Source: Stenotrophobium rhamnosiphilum (GTDB lineage: Bacteria; Pseudomonadota; Gammaproteobacteria; Nevskiales; Nevskiaceae). From it: a stretch of DNA of 64,000 nucleotides. The translations under genes were made by a program, and so were the position numbers. The stretch is taken from contig NZ_QANS01000005.1 of NCBI RefSeq assembly GCF_003052265.1, forward strand, positions 1 through 64,000, written 5' to 3'. Below are positions 17,135 through 25,392 of the stretch, piece by piece. The notes under the pieces are model-generated. The model was not told the DNA's origin and did not search any database. It saw only the letters and a list, made by a program, of their open reading frames with translations. The first letter of the stretch is position 1. Each line of letters begins with the position of its first letter.

Positions 17135-17896
17135 TCACAGAGCTGCAAGAGGACGCAGGATGATGTCCTCTAATACCGTCCGACGAGAACGCTGATAAGC
17201 GTCAACAAAAACATCAGCAACATCTTCCGCTGACATCAATGTTTTGACATCGACGCCGGAACCTTCCCACGACGGCGATTCCGTTCCACCGGGATAAACA
17301 CAGCAAACGCGAATTCCACGGCCAGCCACTTCAGCGCGCAGCGCTTTAGAAAAACCTGCAACGCCATGCTTGGCAGCGCAGTACGCTGCGTTATTGGCCA
17401 AGCCAACAAGTCCTGATGTCGATGACATCAGAAATACATCGCCACTCCCCCGCTCCAACATTGGCGGCAGAAACGCACGAGTGACAGCAAACATATTGAT
17501 GAGATTGTCTTGTAGCACCTGCGCAAAGTCGCTCACGGACATTTCGTGCGCCGCACCACCACGCCAGCGACCGGCGTTGTTGATGAGCACATCGACGTGG
17601 CCAAACGTTTTGTGCACTTCTGCGGCTAGGCATTCAACCTGAGCGTTGTCGTTGAGGTCAGTCGGAAAGATTTCCGCTGTAGCGCCAATAGCTCGGCACT
17701 TTTGAGCAACCGAAGACAATCGCTCAGCGTTAGTCGCTACCAGCGCGAGTTGAACGCCTGAAACGCGACTCGCAAAGCGCTCCGCAATCGCTGCACCAAT
17801 GCCCTGAGATGCGCCAGTAACCACTACGACAGGCTTAGATTGATGCGAAGCGTTTGTCACGATTAAGCCACCAGAGTTTTTAGCGCGATTGTTCAT
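17135..17896 (-). CDS. Short-chain dehydrogenase/reductase (SDR)
   Basis: A 253-residue SDR: VTGASQGIGAAIAERF, NNAG, catalytic AYCAAKHG. An N-terminal extension of about 20 residues precedes the first strand; a GTG 36 bp downstream could be the true start. It follows the SDR at 17973-18662 after 76 bp on the same strand, so the two are probably co-transcribed from the operator-bearing promoter near 18730. Substrate unknown. Confidence 0.83.
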   Translation of the reverse strand: MNNRAKNSGGLIVTNASHQSKPVVVVTGASQGIGAAIAERFASRVSGVQLALVATNAERLSSVAQKCRAIGATAEIFPTDLNDNAQVECLAAEVHKTFGHVDVLINNAGRWRGGAAHEMSVSDFAQVLQDNLINMFAVTRAFLPPMLERGSGDVFLMSSTSGLVGLANNAAYCAAKHGVAGFSKALRAEVAGRGIRVCCVYPGGTESPSWEGSGVDVKTLMSAEDVADVFVDAYQRSRRTVLEDIILRPLAAL

Positions 17897-17972
17897 TGAT
17901 CCGCGCTGCGGGATCAGGCCGCATTTTATGCGTCCACGATCACCTTGTCTCAGCTATTTTCAGCGCTAAAGC

Positions 17973-18662
17973 CTAAACGCGGCCAGTCACAGGAATCAAC
18001 GCGCCAGTAATTGCGCGCGCACGATCACTCAGCAGAAACACAATGACATCGGCCAGCGCCTGGGGCGTAACCCAGCGCGAATAATCTGCATCTGGCATAT
18101 CAGCGCGATTGACTGGCGTATCAATAATGCTTGGAAGCACCGCATTGACCGTGGTATCGCCTGCCTTGAGTTCTTCAGCAAGTGCTTCAGTCAGCCTCGC
18201 AATGCCTGACTTGGACGCCGCATAGGCGCCCATTCCAGCCGCCGCCTTCACCGCCCCTGCAGCGCCGATGTTAACGATACGACCACCGCTCTTCGGAAAG
18301 TGTGGCAATGCGGCTTGGCAAGCATTAACCGCCGTTCTTATATTCATTTGGTAAAGGCGATCCCATGTTTCGATGGAACCATCGGCCAAGGTTTCCCAAG
18401 AGAAGCCGCCCGCGACATTGACCAAGGCATCAATGCGGCCATGCTTATTTGCCAGACTCGCGAATGCATCACGCGTTGCCTGTGAATTGCCAAGATCCAA
18501 TGCAGGCGCAACCTGCACACCAGCGAGCTTCGCGCCTTCAACTCGATCCACGGCGATCACCGTAGCGCCCAAGTACGCAGCCGCTTCAGCCACAGCTTTT
18601 CCCAGCGTGCCTAGTGCGCCAGTAATGACAACGACTTTACCTTTCAACTCCATGGATCTCAC
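17973..18662 (-). CDS. Short-chain dehydrogenase/reductase (SDR)
   Basis: A compact 229-residue SDR with ITGALGTLGKAVAEAA, VNVAGGF in place of NNAG, and catalytic AYAASKSG. The Asp after the second strand (VIAVDRVEG) suggests NAD preference. It begins a minus-strand pair divergent from the CoA ligase at 18791, and operator copy 4 lies in the shared promoter region. Probable role: NAD-dependent oxidation of a pathway alcohol. Confidence 0.84.
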   Translation of the reverse strand: MRSMELKGKVVVITGALGTLGKAVAEAAAYLGATVIAVDRVEGAKLAGVQVAPALDLGNSQATRDAFASLANKHGRIDALVNVAGGFSWETLADGSIETWDRLYQMNIRTAVNACQAALPHFPKSGGRIVNIGAAGAVKAAAGMGAYAASKSGIARLTEALAEELKAGDTTVNAVLPSIIDTPVNRADMPDADYSRWVTPQALADVIVFLLSDRARAITGALIPVTGRV

Positions 18663-18722
18663 TCGCTATTTCCTTCTGAAAATGTCTGCGTTTTCAGAAT
18701 CAAAGTATTGATGTAAACTCTT

Positions 18723-18743
18723 ATCAACAACGCTGTTGATTAT
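18723..18743. promoter_or_regulatory. Cluster operator, copy 4 (perfect dyad)
   Basis: ATCAACA-ACGC-TGTTGAT, a perfect 7-4-7 palindrome, followed by TATCAA. It lies between the divergent SDR (start 18662) and CoA ligase (start 18791), and could repress both. On the minus strand GATAAT precedes the dyad as a -10-like element. Confidence 0.82.
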
Positions 18744-18790
18744 CAATATTCGATGGGTAAAAGTAAAGCTGGCCCTAGCCAGTACAACCT

Positions 18791-20269
18791 ATGAATGAAC
18801 TCAGCCAATTAACTAAGAATGCCTTGGCGCGAGCGCCATCACGGCCTGCGATTGAATTCGAGGGACGCTGGTTCAGTTGGGGCGAACTACGACATATCTC
18901 TGATCGCATTCGCGCTCTCTTGAACGACTGCCGCATCCCTGCCGATACAGCCGTCACTTTAATTCCGCGCAATCGTCCATCTGCCATCGCCGCCCTACTC
19001 GGACTCATTGCACAAAGTCGCAACGTGCGAATGATCTATGCCTTTCAGTCCGACAATGCGATGGCTCGCGATATCGAGCGGCTCAATCCTGCCGCTGTCA
19101 TTGGCGCAGCAGAAGACTTTTCAGGGCCTGTCATCACTCTTCTAAAAGCACGCGGCATCGTTGGCATTGTGCTCACCGAGATGGACGCCACGCTATTGCA
19201 CGGACCGGCGCGATCAGAGAGTCACTCGACACCTAGCGCTCATGCTCCCGCTCAAATTGAAATTTTGACCAGCGGAACGACGGGGCCTCCCAAACAATTT
19301 GCCATCAGCTATGCACTGATTGCCAAACACTACCTCGGAACTCAGGCACTCACGAACGATGACGACGAGAAGTTCTTAGCTGCAACGCCGACACTTCTGT
19401 TCTTCCCTTTGGGAAACATCTCTGGAATTTATTCCAGCTTGCCCGTTTTACTCAGAGGACAACGTGCCGTATTGCTAGAGCGCTTCAGCGTTGCCGGATG
19501 GCATGACCACTTGCTGCGCTATCGTCCGGAAATCAGTGGACTGCCACCTGCTGGCGTACAGATGATTCTGGACGCAGATATTCCGCCTGCGGATCTGGCC
19601 TGCATCACGCGCATGGGAACAGGCGCAGCGCCACTAGACCCAACCGTTCATCGCGCATTTGAAGAACGTTACGGCATTCCTATTTTGCTTTCCTATGGCG
19701 CCACTGAATTTGGCGGCCCCGTCACTGCAATGACGCTCGACCTGCATCGCGTCTGGGGACAGAAAAAACTTGGCAGTGTCGGACGCGCGCTACCCGGCGC
19801 TCAGTTACGCATTGTTGATCCCGATAGCGGAACCGTTCTGCCGGCGGGACAAGAGGGCTTGCTGGAAGTAATTTCTCCTCGCATCGGGCCAGATTGGATT
19901 CGCACCTCTGACATTGCACTGATCGACGAAGACGGATTCATGTTCCACCGCGGTCGTGCCGATGGCGCGATCGTGCGTGGTGGCTTCAAACTACTGCCAG
20001 AAGCCATTGAGCGTGCATTGCTCGAACACATTGCGGTTTCTGCGGCAGCTGTTATTGGAGTTGTGGATCAACGTCTCGGACAGGTTCCTGCGGCAGCGAT
20101 TCAGTTCAAGCCTGATGTCACAAGCCCAACCATTGCTGAACTCGAAGCGCACTTACGCGATCGCGTCTACGCAACGCACATCCCAGTTCAATGGCGTTTT
20201 GTGAAGGAACTCCCCAGAACGCCGACGCTAAAAGTCGACAGGCGAGCTCTAAAAAACTTGTTCGACTAA
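18791..20269 (+). CDS. Acyl-CoA synthetase (AMP-dependent ligase)
   Basis: A 492-residue member of the ANL superfamily. The P-loop reads ILTSGTTGPPKQF, the A5 motif SYGATEFGGP, the hinge region SDIALIDEDGFMFHRGRADG and the C-terminal catalytic Lys lies in PTLKVDRRAL. It activates a carboxylic acid to its CoA ester through an acyl-adenylate. One of four ligases in the window, it is divergent from an SDR with operator copy 4 between. Its last 21 bp overlap the convergent kinase-like gene. Substrate not assignable. Confidence 0.87.
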   Translation: MNELSQLTKNALARAPSRPAIEFEGRWFSWGELRHISDRIRALLNDCRIPADTAVTLIPRNRPSAIAALLGLIAQSRNVRMIYAFQSDNAMARDIERLNPAAVIGAAEDFSGPVITLLKARGIVGIVLTEMDATLLHGPARSESHSTPSAHAPAQIEILTSGTTGPPKQFAISYALIAKHYLGTQALTNDDDEKFLAATPTLLFFPLGNISGIYSSLPVLLRGQRAVLLERFSVAGWHDHLLRYRPEISGLPPAGVQMILDADIPPADLACITRMGTGAAPLDPTVHRAFEERYGIPILLSYGATEFGGPVTAMTLDLHRVWGQKKLGSVGRALPGAQLRIVDPDSGTVLPAGQEGLLEVISPRIGPDWIRTSDIALIDEDGFMFHRGRADGAIVRGGFKLLPEAIERALLEHIAVSAAAVIGVVDQRLGQVPAAAIQFKPDVTSPTIAELEAHLRDRVYATHIPVQWRFVKELPRTPTLKVDRRALKNLFD

Positions 20270-21544
20270 GTTGTCGAGCAGCTTTCCAAAGTCCCGCTTC
20301 TGCCACAGATTAAGAACATTGCTCATCATCTGAAGCTGCACTCGCGCAGTTTCGTTCGATCTAAATTTCGGATCGAAACGATCTTTGATCGAAGCGAGAT
20401 CAGGAATCTGTTTCTCGATTAACGCTGGCGCATCCATCAGCCAAGCCAAACCCATCAAGGCCACGAATAACAGTAGATGTGTTTTGAGTTCTTCAACATC
20501 TAGTGTCGGCCCGCCGCAGCGATGGAATTCATCTGCGAAGTGCACTAACAGCTCCTCCAGATGCCGATCCCATAGCTCAACTTCTGCTGCGCTCAAAGCA
20601 CCGAAGAGTGCGTGGGCAACGCTCATTTGCCCGACGCGACCCCAGTCAATTAAACCGCAATGAAGTTCACCCTGCCCGTCGCGCCAGAACCATGCGTTAT
20701 CAACATTGGCATTCCAATGGCAAAGCGCGATGAACTCTGGATTGCTGTAGAGAAACCGCTTTATTGTGAGTTCGTGTTCAATGAAACGTGGAATGTCTTT
20801 CTTCAACTGCTCGATGAAGGTCGGCGTGATGACATTCGCAGGAAAGAGTTGCGGATATTTTGTGGAGAATTCTGCATAGCGAGCGACGCGATTCAGCAAT
20901 TGCTGTTCGGTGTACCGGATTCGGTCATTGGCAGACGCCGCAGCCGCATCAAACGGAAACAATGCCGAAACGTTGCTAGCAAGACGACCCGCCTTATGAG
21001 TGCCGGCAAGCCCGGCAACAGCTTTGAGTAACGCCTTGTAATGCGCCAAGGGATCGGTCATTTCTGCATCTAGGCACTTTTCGCATAAAGGCTCGATATT
21101 GCCTTTACCAAATGCAATACGTTCAGTGATCAAAATGCCGGTACCAGACTCGCTGTTGTAATCTGCATATAGACAGCTCGGTACTGACAATGGGAAACCT
21201 TCAGTACGAGACAACAACGCCAAGCGCACTTCTGCATCCAACTGATTCTTCGCACGATCACGAATCACATCGTCGAAATCACGCGAGAACTTAACGAATA
21301 ACTGCGTGGGCAACTCAACATCCGGCTTAGCGTACTCAAGCGAGAGAAACCGTTTCCGCCCTGTACTGCCACCGTGACATTCTTCAAATTGAGTAATTCG
21401 CACGACCTGATTATCCGAAGCCAGCGCCCCTGAAGCACGAAACGCTTTAGTGAGATATTCGACACCGCCTTCACGCAAGGCTTCGCTGCACGCAGGAATT
21501 AAAATGCCCAGTGAGTCACCTTGAACCCACTGGGCATTGCTCAT
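20249..21544 (-). CDS. Phosphotransferase-fold (aminoglycoside/ecdysteroid kinase-like) protein
   Basis: About 431 residues related to the APH/EcKinase-like fold seen in many lipid-degrading gene clusters. The catalytic loop, normally H-G-D-x-x-x-x-N, reads CHWNANVDN (His276, Asn278, Asn283), so the catalytic Asp position is Asn; the metal Asp is kept in LIDWGR (Asp300). It may be a weak kinase, a pseudokinase or a binding protein. Start taken at 21544, ten bases after the preceding SDR stop; an in-frame ATG at 21631 lies inside that SDR. Gene pair SDR-kinase on the minus strand, with operator copy 5 upstream. Confidence 0.68.
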   Translation of the reverse strand: MSNAQWVQGDSLGILIPACSEALREGGVEYLTKAFRASGALASDNQVVRITQFEECHGGSTGRKRFLSLEYAKPDVELPTQLFVKFSRDFDDVIRDRAKNQLDAEVRLALLSRTEGFPLSVPSCLYADYNSESGTGILITERIAFGKGNIEPLCEKCLDAEMTDPLAHYKALLKAVAGLAGTHKAGRLASNVSALFPFDAAAASANDRIRYTEQQLLNRVARYAEFSTKYPQLFPANVITPTFIEQLKKDIPRFIEHELTIKRFLYSNPEFIALCHWNANVDNAWFWRDGQGELHCGLIDWGRVGQMSVAHALFGALSAAEVELWDRHLEELLVHFADEFHRCGGPTLDVEELKTHLLLFVALMGLAWLMDAPALIEKQIPDLASIKDRFDPKFRSNETARVQLQMMSNVLNLWQKRDFGKLLDNLVEQVF

Positions 21545-21554
21545 CTTTTTTGAC

Positions 21555-22334
21555 TCAGCGCGGCTGCATTCTGATTGCGCCATCAAGACGTAGCGTCTCA
21601 CCGTTGAGATATCCGTTGCGAATGACTTCAAGAGTCAAACTAGCGTATTCGTCAGCATGGCCAAGACGGGGCGGAAACGGAACCATCTTACCCAAGGCAT
21701 CAAGCATTTCTGGCGTCGCACGCGCCATTGCTGGCGTTGCAAAGATGCCTGGCTGAATCGTGTTGACACGAATACCTTCACGAGAGAGATCGCGAGCAAT
21801 CGTCAACGTCATACCGACAATCGCAGCCTTCGCCGCTGAGTAGGCAGCTTGGCCCATCTGCCCTTCAGTCGCAGCAGCAGAAGCGGTGTTAACCAGAACG
21901 CCACGCTCACCATTCAGAGGCTCCAGCGTCATCATGCCCGCCGCTGCGCGCGTGATGCAACGGAAAGTACCCACCGTGTTGAGCTTCAGCACCCATTCGA
22001 ATTTATCGCTGGGGAAAATATTGATTTCGCCTGTCGTCTTGTCACGACGCGCCGTTGGAATCGCATTGCCACCACCCGCACAACAGATCAGCGCACGCTC
22101 CTGCCCCTGCGCAGCACGCGCTTTTGCGAACGCTGCATCAACGCTTTCATCGGACAGCACATCGCACTGACAAAAGATTGCGCCGGTTTCAGCCGCCATC
22201 TTTTCACCGATCTCTTGATTGAGATCAAAGATCGCAACCTTGGCTCCAGCCGCTCTCAGTGCTTTGACTGTGGCAAGTCCCAGACCCGAAGCGCCACCAG
22301 TAACCACCGCAGCAAGTGAGGAGTCGATTTTCAT
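21555..22334 (-). CDS. SDR, 3-hydroxyacyl-CoA dehydrogenase type II-like
   Basis: A 259-residue SDR: VTGGASGLGLATVKAL, AIFDLNQE (Asp after strand 2, NAD-dependent), CCAGGG, and catalytic AAYSAAKAA. The extended middle region (TTGEINIFPSDKFEWVLKLN) and the C-terminal PPRLGHADEYASLTLEVI are features of the HSD10/FabG-like type II 3-hydroxyacyl-CoA dehydrogenases. Likely the third step of beta-oxidation for the pathway's acyl-CoA. It leads the pair with the kinase-like gene. Confidence 0.85.
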   Translation of the reverse strand: MKIDSSLAAVVTGGASGLGLATVKALRAAGAKVAIFDLNQEIGEKMAAETGAIFCQCDVLSDESVDAAFAKARAAQGQERALICCAGGGNAIPTARRDKTTGEINIFPSDKFEWVLKLNTVGTFRCITRAAAGMMTLEPLNGERGVLVNTASAAATEGQMGQAAYSAAKAAIVGMTLTIARDLSREGIRVNTIQPGIFATPAMARATPEMLDALGKMVPFPPRLGHADEYASLTLEVIRNGYLNGETLRLDGAIRMQPR

Positions 22335-22418
22335 TTTTCTCTCTGTTTCAAAGGTTTGTAATTAGGATTGCGCAGCTATTGCCGCTATAGGCTATTTCTA
22401 GCGCACTCCCTGTCTATA

Positions 22419-22439
22419 TGCAACAATGTTGTTTATTAA
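22419..22439. promoter_or_regulatory. Cluster operator, copy 5
   Basis: GCAACAATGTTGTTTATTA, near-perfect in the core dyad (AACA-AT-GT-TGTT). It lies between the divergent SDR (start 22334) and CoA-transferase (start 22485), 46 bp upstream of the latter, where bound protein would block or overlap the promoter. Confidence 0.76.
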
Positions 22440-22484
22440 TATCATATCGTCCTATCGAAGACGATGCGAAGAGGAGATCTCAAA

Positions 22485-23711
22485 ATGGCACAAGTGATGA
22501 AAGGCGTGCGCGTACTCGAATTGGCGCAATTCACGTTCGTCCCTGCTGCTGGCGCCATCCTTGCTGACTGGGGCGCTGACGTCATCAAGATCGAACATCC
22601 CAAGCGCGGCGACACACAGCGCGGCTTCGTCAACATTGGTGGCATCAAGGTCAATCCGAATCGCAGCCCGTTCATGGAACACCCTAACCGCGGCAAGCGC
22701 AGCGTTGGCATCGATATCTCTACCGCAGAAGGCATGGCCGTCATTTATGAATTGGCTAAAACTGCGGATGTTTTTTTGACCAATTACCTGCCGAGCCAAC
22801 GGCAGAAGATGAAGTTCGACATCGAACACATTCGCGCATTCAATCCAAAGATCATCTATGCGCGCGGCAGCGCCTATGGCGACAAAGGCCCGGACCGTGA
22901 CGTTGGCGGCTTCGACGGCACCGCATTCTGGAATCGTAGCGGTATCGCCCACAGCATGACGCCAGAAGAATTGCCGGGCCCGTTGGCACAGGGCATTCCA
23001 GCTTTCGGCGATTCAATTGGTGGAATGAACATCGCTGGCGGCATTTCCGCAGCACTGTTTCATCGTGAACGCACAGGCGAAGCTATCGAGCTTGATGTCT
23101 CACTGCTGAGCACTGCTTGGTGGGCATCAGGCATCTCAATCGACATGGGCATTGATTGCGGCCAGATGATGCGTAACCGCATGCCGGGCTCTGGCGGCAA
23201 TCCGGGCAATCCATTCATGGGCAACTACCGAACGTCTGACGGTGGCACGATCAACATGTGCACGCTAACACCCGGCCCGCACATCAAGAGTTTCTTCACT
23301 CACATCGGCCATCCGGAGTGCGTGCAGGATGAACGTTTTTCAACAGCCGAAGCGCTGATGAAAAACTGGCAGCCCGCCAGCGAAATCATCAAGGAAGCGT
23401 TTGCACAGAAGGACTTCAAGTACTGGCGCAAACAGCTGTCGACTTACAGCGGCCAGTGGGCACCGGTTCAAACTCTGATCGACATTGCGACCGACGAGCA
23501 GGCCCTAGCCAACGACATGCTGTTCGAAGTCGAAGCCTCAGATGGCGGCGCGCCGATCAAGGTGGTTCGCGGCCCCGTGCAGTTTAATCATGAACCTGTA
23601 AAAACCACGCGTGCCCCACAAGCCTCCGAGCACACCGAAATCGTGCTGATGGAATTAGGCATTGAGTGGGATCGCATTGAAAAGCTGAAAGAACTCGGCG
23701 CAATCGCCTAA
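22485..23711 (+). CDS. CaiB/BaiF family (class III) CoA-transferase
   Basis: A 408-residue class III CoA-transferase. The N-terminal block GVRVLELAQF, the CoA-binding IKIEHPKRGD and the catalytic Asp144 in GGFDGTAFWNRSG are all present. Start at 22485 is preceded by GAAGAGGAG; an in-frame ATG at 22464 would place the ribosome site inside the gene. Role: moves CoA between the pathway acid and an acyl-CoA donor, an ATP-free alternative to the ligases, as BaiF does for bile acids. Monocistronic, ended by the hairpin at 23728-23761. Confidence 0.9.
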   Translation: MAQVMKGVRVLELAQFTFVPAAGAILADWGADVIKIEHPKRGDTQRGFVNIGGIKVNPNRSPFMEHPNRGKRSVGIDISTAEGMAVIYELAKTADVFLTNYLPSQRQKMKFDIEHIRAFNPKIIYARGSAYGDKGPDRDVGGFDGTAFWNRSGIAHSMTPEELPGPLAQGIPAFGDSIGGMNIAGGISAALFHRERTGEAIELDVSLLSTAWWASGISIDMGIDCGQMMRNRMPGSGGNPGNPFMGNYRTSDGGTINMCTLTPGPHIKSFFTHIGHPECVQDERFSTAEALMKNWQPASEIIKEAFAQKDFKYWRKQLSTYSGQWAPVQTLIDIATDEQALANDMLFEVEASDGGAPIKVVRGPVQFNHEPVKTTRAPQASEHTEIVLMELGIEWDRIEKLKELGAIA

Positions 23712-23727
23712 ATATATAGGCCAATAA

Positions 23728-23761
23728 AAAAGCCCTCGCTGCCTACGCAACGAGGGCTTTT
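23728..23761. terminator. Bidirectional rho-independent terminator
   Basis: AAAAGCCCTCG, a 12-nt loop, then CGAGGGCTTTT. A-run on one side and T-run on the other serve the CoA-transferase (+) and the TetR gene (-). Confidence 0.93.
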
Positions 23762-23773
23762 CTTTCGAATGAA

Positions 23774-24490
23774 CTACTTGGCTTTCTTGCGAGCAGCGGC
23801 CACTTTTACGCCAGAGTCGGCAGTGATCTGTGCAGCCAGGTCCGGGAATTTCTCTGGGCGCATGGTTCCAAACAAGCTTAGACGCAGCATTTCCTTTGAG
23901 AAACGACGCGCCATTTCCTGACGCTCTTTTGTAGTGCGCGTATGAGCACGCGTAAAGATTGGCCAGAGGAATGCACTCATCAGCATGATCACCGAATGAA
24001 CTTCGGCATCAATACCAGGTTGCGCTAATTCTGACTTGGAGAATTTCTCAAACTGCGTGCGATACAGGTTCCAGAAACTATCGTTTGATGGACGCGTAGA
24101 GCTCATAACCTCAAACAGCCAGACGCGGCCAAGCTCGGGGTTCTCCATCGCAAACTCAGCCATCTGTGTCGCGACATGCATCGGATCAACTTGTTTGACG
24201 TTGTTGAAATCCAAGCCGCCAAAAACCGCTGTACGCATACGCTCGCTAACCCATGCTGTCGTGGCATCAAGCAGTTGTTCACGAGTAGGAAAATGCTGGT
24301 AAGCGGTACCGCGATTAACTCCGGCAAGCTGGGCCACTTGCGAAACACTGAGGCCTTCAGCGCCGTCTTTCGCCAGCAACTTGCCCGCTGCCTCAAGGAT
24401 GGCTACGCGCGTACCTTCGGGGTCGCGCTTACGTTTGGCTGGCTTTTTAACCGCAGTTTTAGCCTTATTCAGCATCTTGCTTTGCTCCAC
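23774..24490 (-). CDS. TetR-family transcriptional regulator; candidate master regulator
   Basis: A 238-residue TetR protein. After a Lys-rich N-terminal tail, the helix-turn-helix reads LSVSQVAQLAGVNRGTAYQH followed by FPTREQLLDATTAW. The C-terminal domain is unassigned and probably binds an acyl-CoA or the substrate. It is located in the middle of the operator-bearing promoters, and the operators are short inverted repeats of the size bound by TetR dimers (compare KstR, FadR-like TetR proteins), so it is the simplest candidate to bind them. Its own promoter region shows no copy of the operator, so autoregulation by that site is not seen. Confidence 0.87.
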   Translation of the reverse strand: MEQSKMLNKAKTAVKKPAKRKRDPEGTRVAILEAAGKLLAKDGAEGLSVSQVAQLAGVNRGTAYQHFPTREQLLDATTAWVSERMRTAVFGGLDFNNVKQVDPMHVATQMAEFAMENPELGRVWLFEVMSSTRPSNDSFWNLYRTQFEKFSKSELAQPGIDAEVHSVIMLMSAFLWPIFTRAHTRTTKERQEMARRFSKEMLRLSLFGTMRPEKFPDLAAQITADSGVKVAAARKKAK

Positions 24491-24619
24491 GTGATTTCCG
24501 ACTTAACCGTACAAACAAATTCACATAACGCTTTTGCTTATCGGCTAAGGCTACATGTCCATATGATAGTCGAAGCTGTCAATCTTCCGCTCGTCGTTTA
24601 TTAGCTGCAGCCAAGCCAA

Positions 24620-25363
24620 TCACTCAAACTTATATTCAGCGAGCCAATCTGCGATCGAACGAAGGAATCTCGCCGCGTCGGCACCATTGATCACACGATG
24701 GTCGTAGCTGAGCGATAGCGGCAGCAATTGGCGTAGCACCGGCTTGCCTTCCGCATCTGGGAGAAAGCGGTCCTGACTACGGCAAATGCCCAGAATGGCG
24801 ACTTCAGGCGCATTGATAATCGGGCTAAACGAAGTGCCTCCAATGTGTCCCAGCGAGGACAAAGTGAAGCAACCGCCAGACATTTCGGCCAGCGAAAGCC
24901 CTTTGGTCTTCGCCTTCTCTGAAATGCTCGCGATCTGGCCACCGACCTGATCAATGCTCTGCGTATCGCAGTCACGGATCACCGGAACCAAGAGACCATT
25001 CGGCACATCAACCGCGATGCCGATATGAAAGTACTGCTTGCTGATTAAGGTAGTGCCGTCTGCGCTGAGCGAGCTGTTGAATCTGGGATAACGCTGCAAA
25101 GTCGCAACCGATGCCTTGACCAACGCAGAGAGCAAGGAACGCTTCTGCTCAGGATGCGCTGCATTCCATTCTTTGCGGCGAGTTTCAAATGCCGTGATAT
25201 CAACATCATCGTTATGCGTGACATGTGGAATCAACGCCCAATTTCTATACATGGCGCGAGCAACATATTGCTGAGCACGGCTAACAGGACTGGAAGTGAC
25301 CGGCCCATAAACAGACAAGTCATCTGCAGGCCAAGGCAACATCGTGATGGTTTTTTCGGTCAC
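24620..25363 (-). CDS. Stand-alone 2-oxoacid dehydrogenase E2-type acyltransferase core
   Basis: A 247-residue protein comprising only the catalytic core of dihydrolipoyl acyltransferases. Catalytic His222 lies in SYDHRVINGADAARF; Asn226 replaces the common Asp, as in the Azotobacter pyruvate dehydrogenase E2. GIAVDVPNGLLVPVIRD and FTLSSLGHIGGTSFSPIIN are hallmark core motifs. No lipoyl domain or subunit-binding domain precedes the core, and no E1 or E3 gene is nearby. It is cotranscribed with the thiolase 29 bp upstream. Function as an acyl-CoA-dependent acyltransferase outside a dehydrogenase complex is inference. Confidence 0.82.
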   Translation of the reverse strand: MTEKTITMLPWPADDLSVYGPVTSSPVSRAQQYVARAMYRNWALIPHVTHNDDVDITAFETRRKEWNAAHPEQKRSLLSALVKASVATLQRYPRFNSSLSADGTTLISKQYFHIGIAVDVPNGLLVPVIRDCDTQSIDQVGGQIASISEKAKTKGLSLAEMSGGCFTLSSLGHIGGTSFSPIINAPEVAILGICRSQDRFLPDAEGKPVLRQLLPLSLSYDHRVINGADAARFLRSIADWLAEYKFE

Positions 25364-25392
25364 CGCACAGACTCCAACATTGTTAGTTTCGC

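Noticed and set aside
20249-20269. The 21-bp overlap of convergent genes considered as a frameshift or misassembly
   Set aside because: Both C-termini are plausible for their families (the ligase ends normally after its catalytic Lys), so a true tail-to-tail overlap is simpler; the same happens over 9 bp at 32034-32042.
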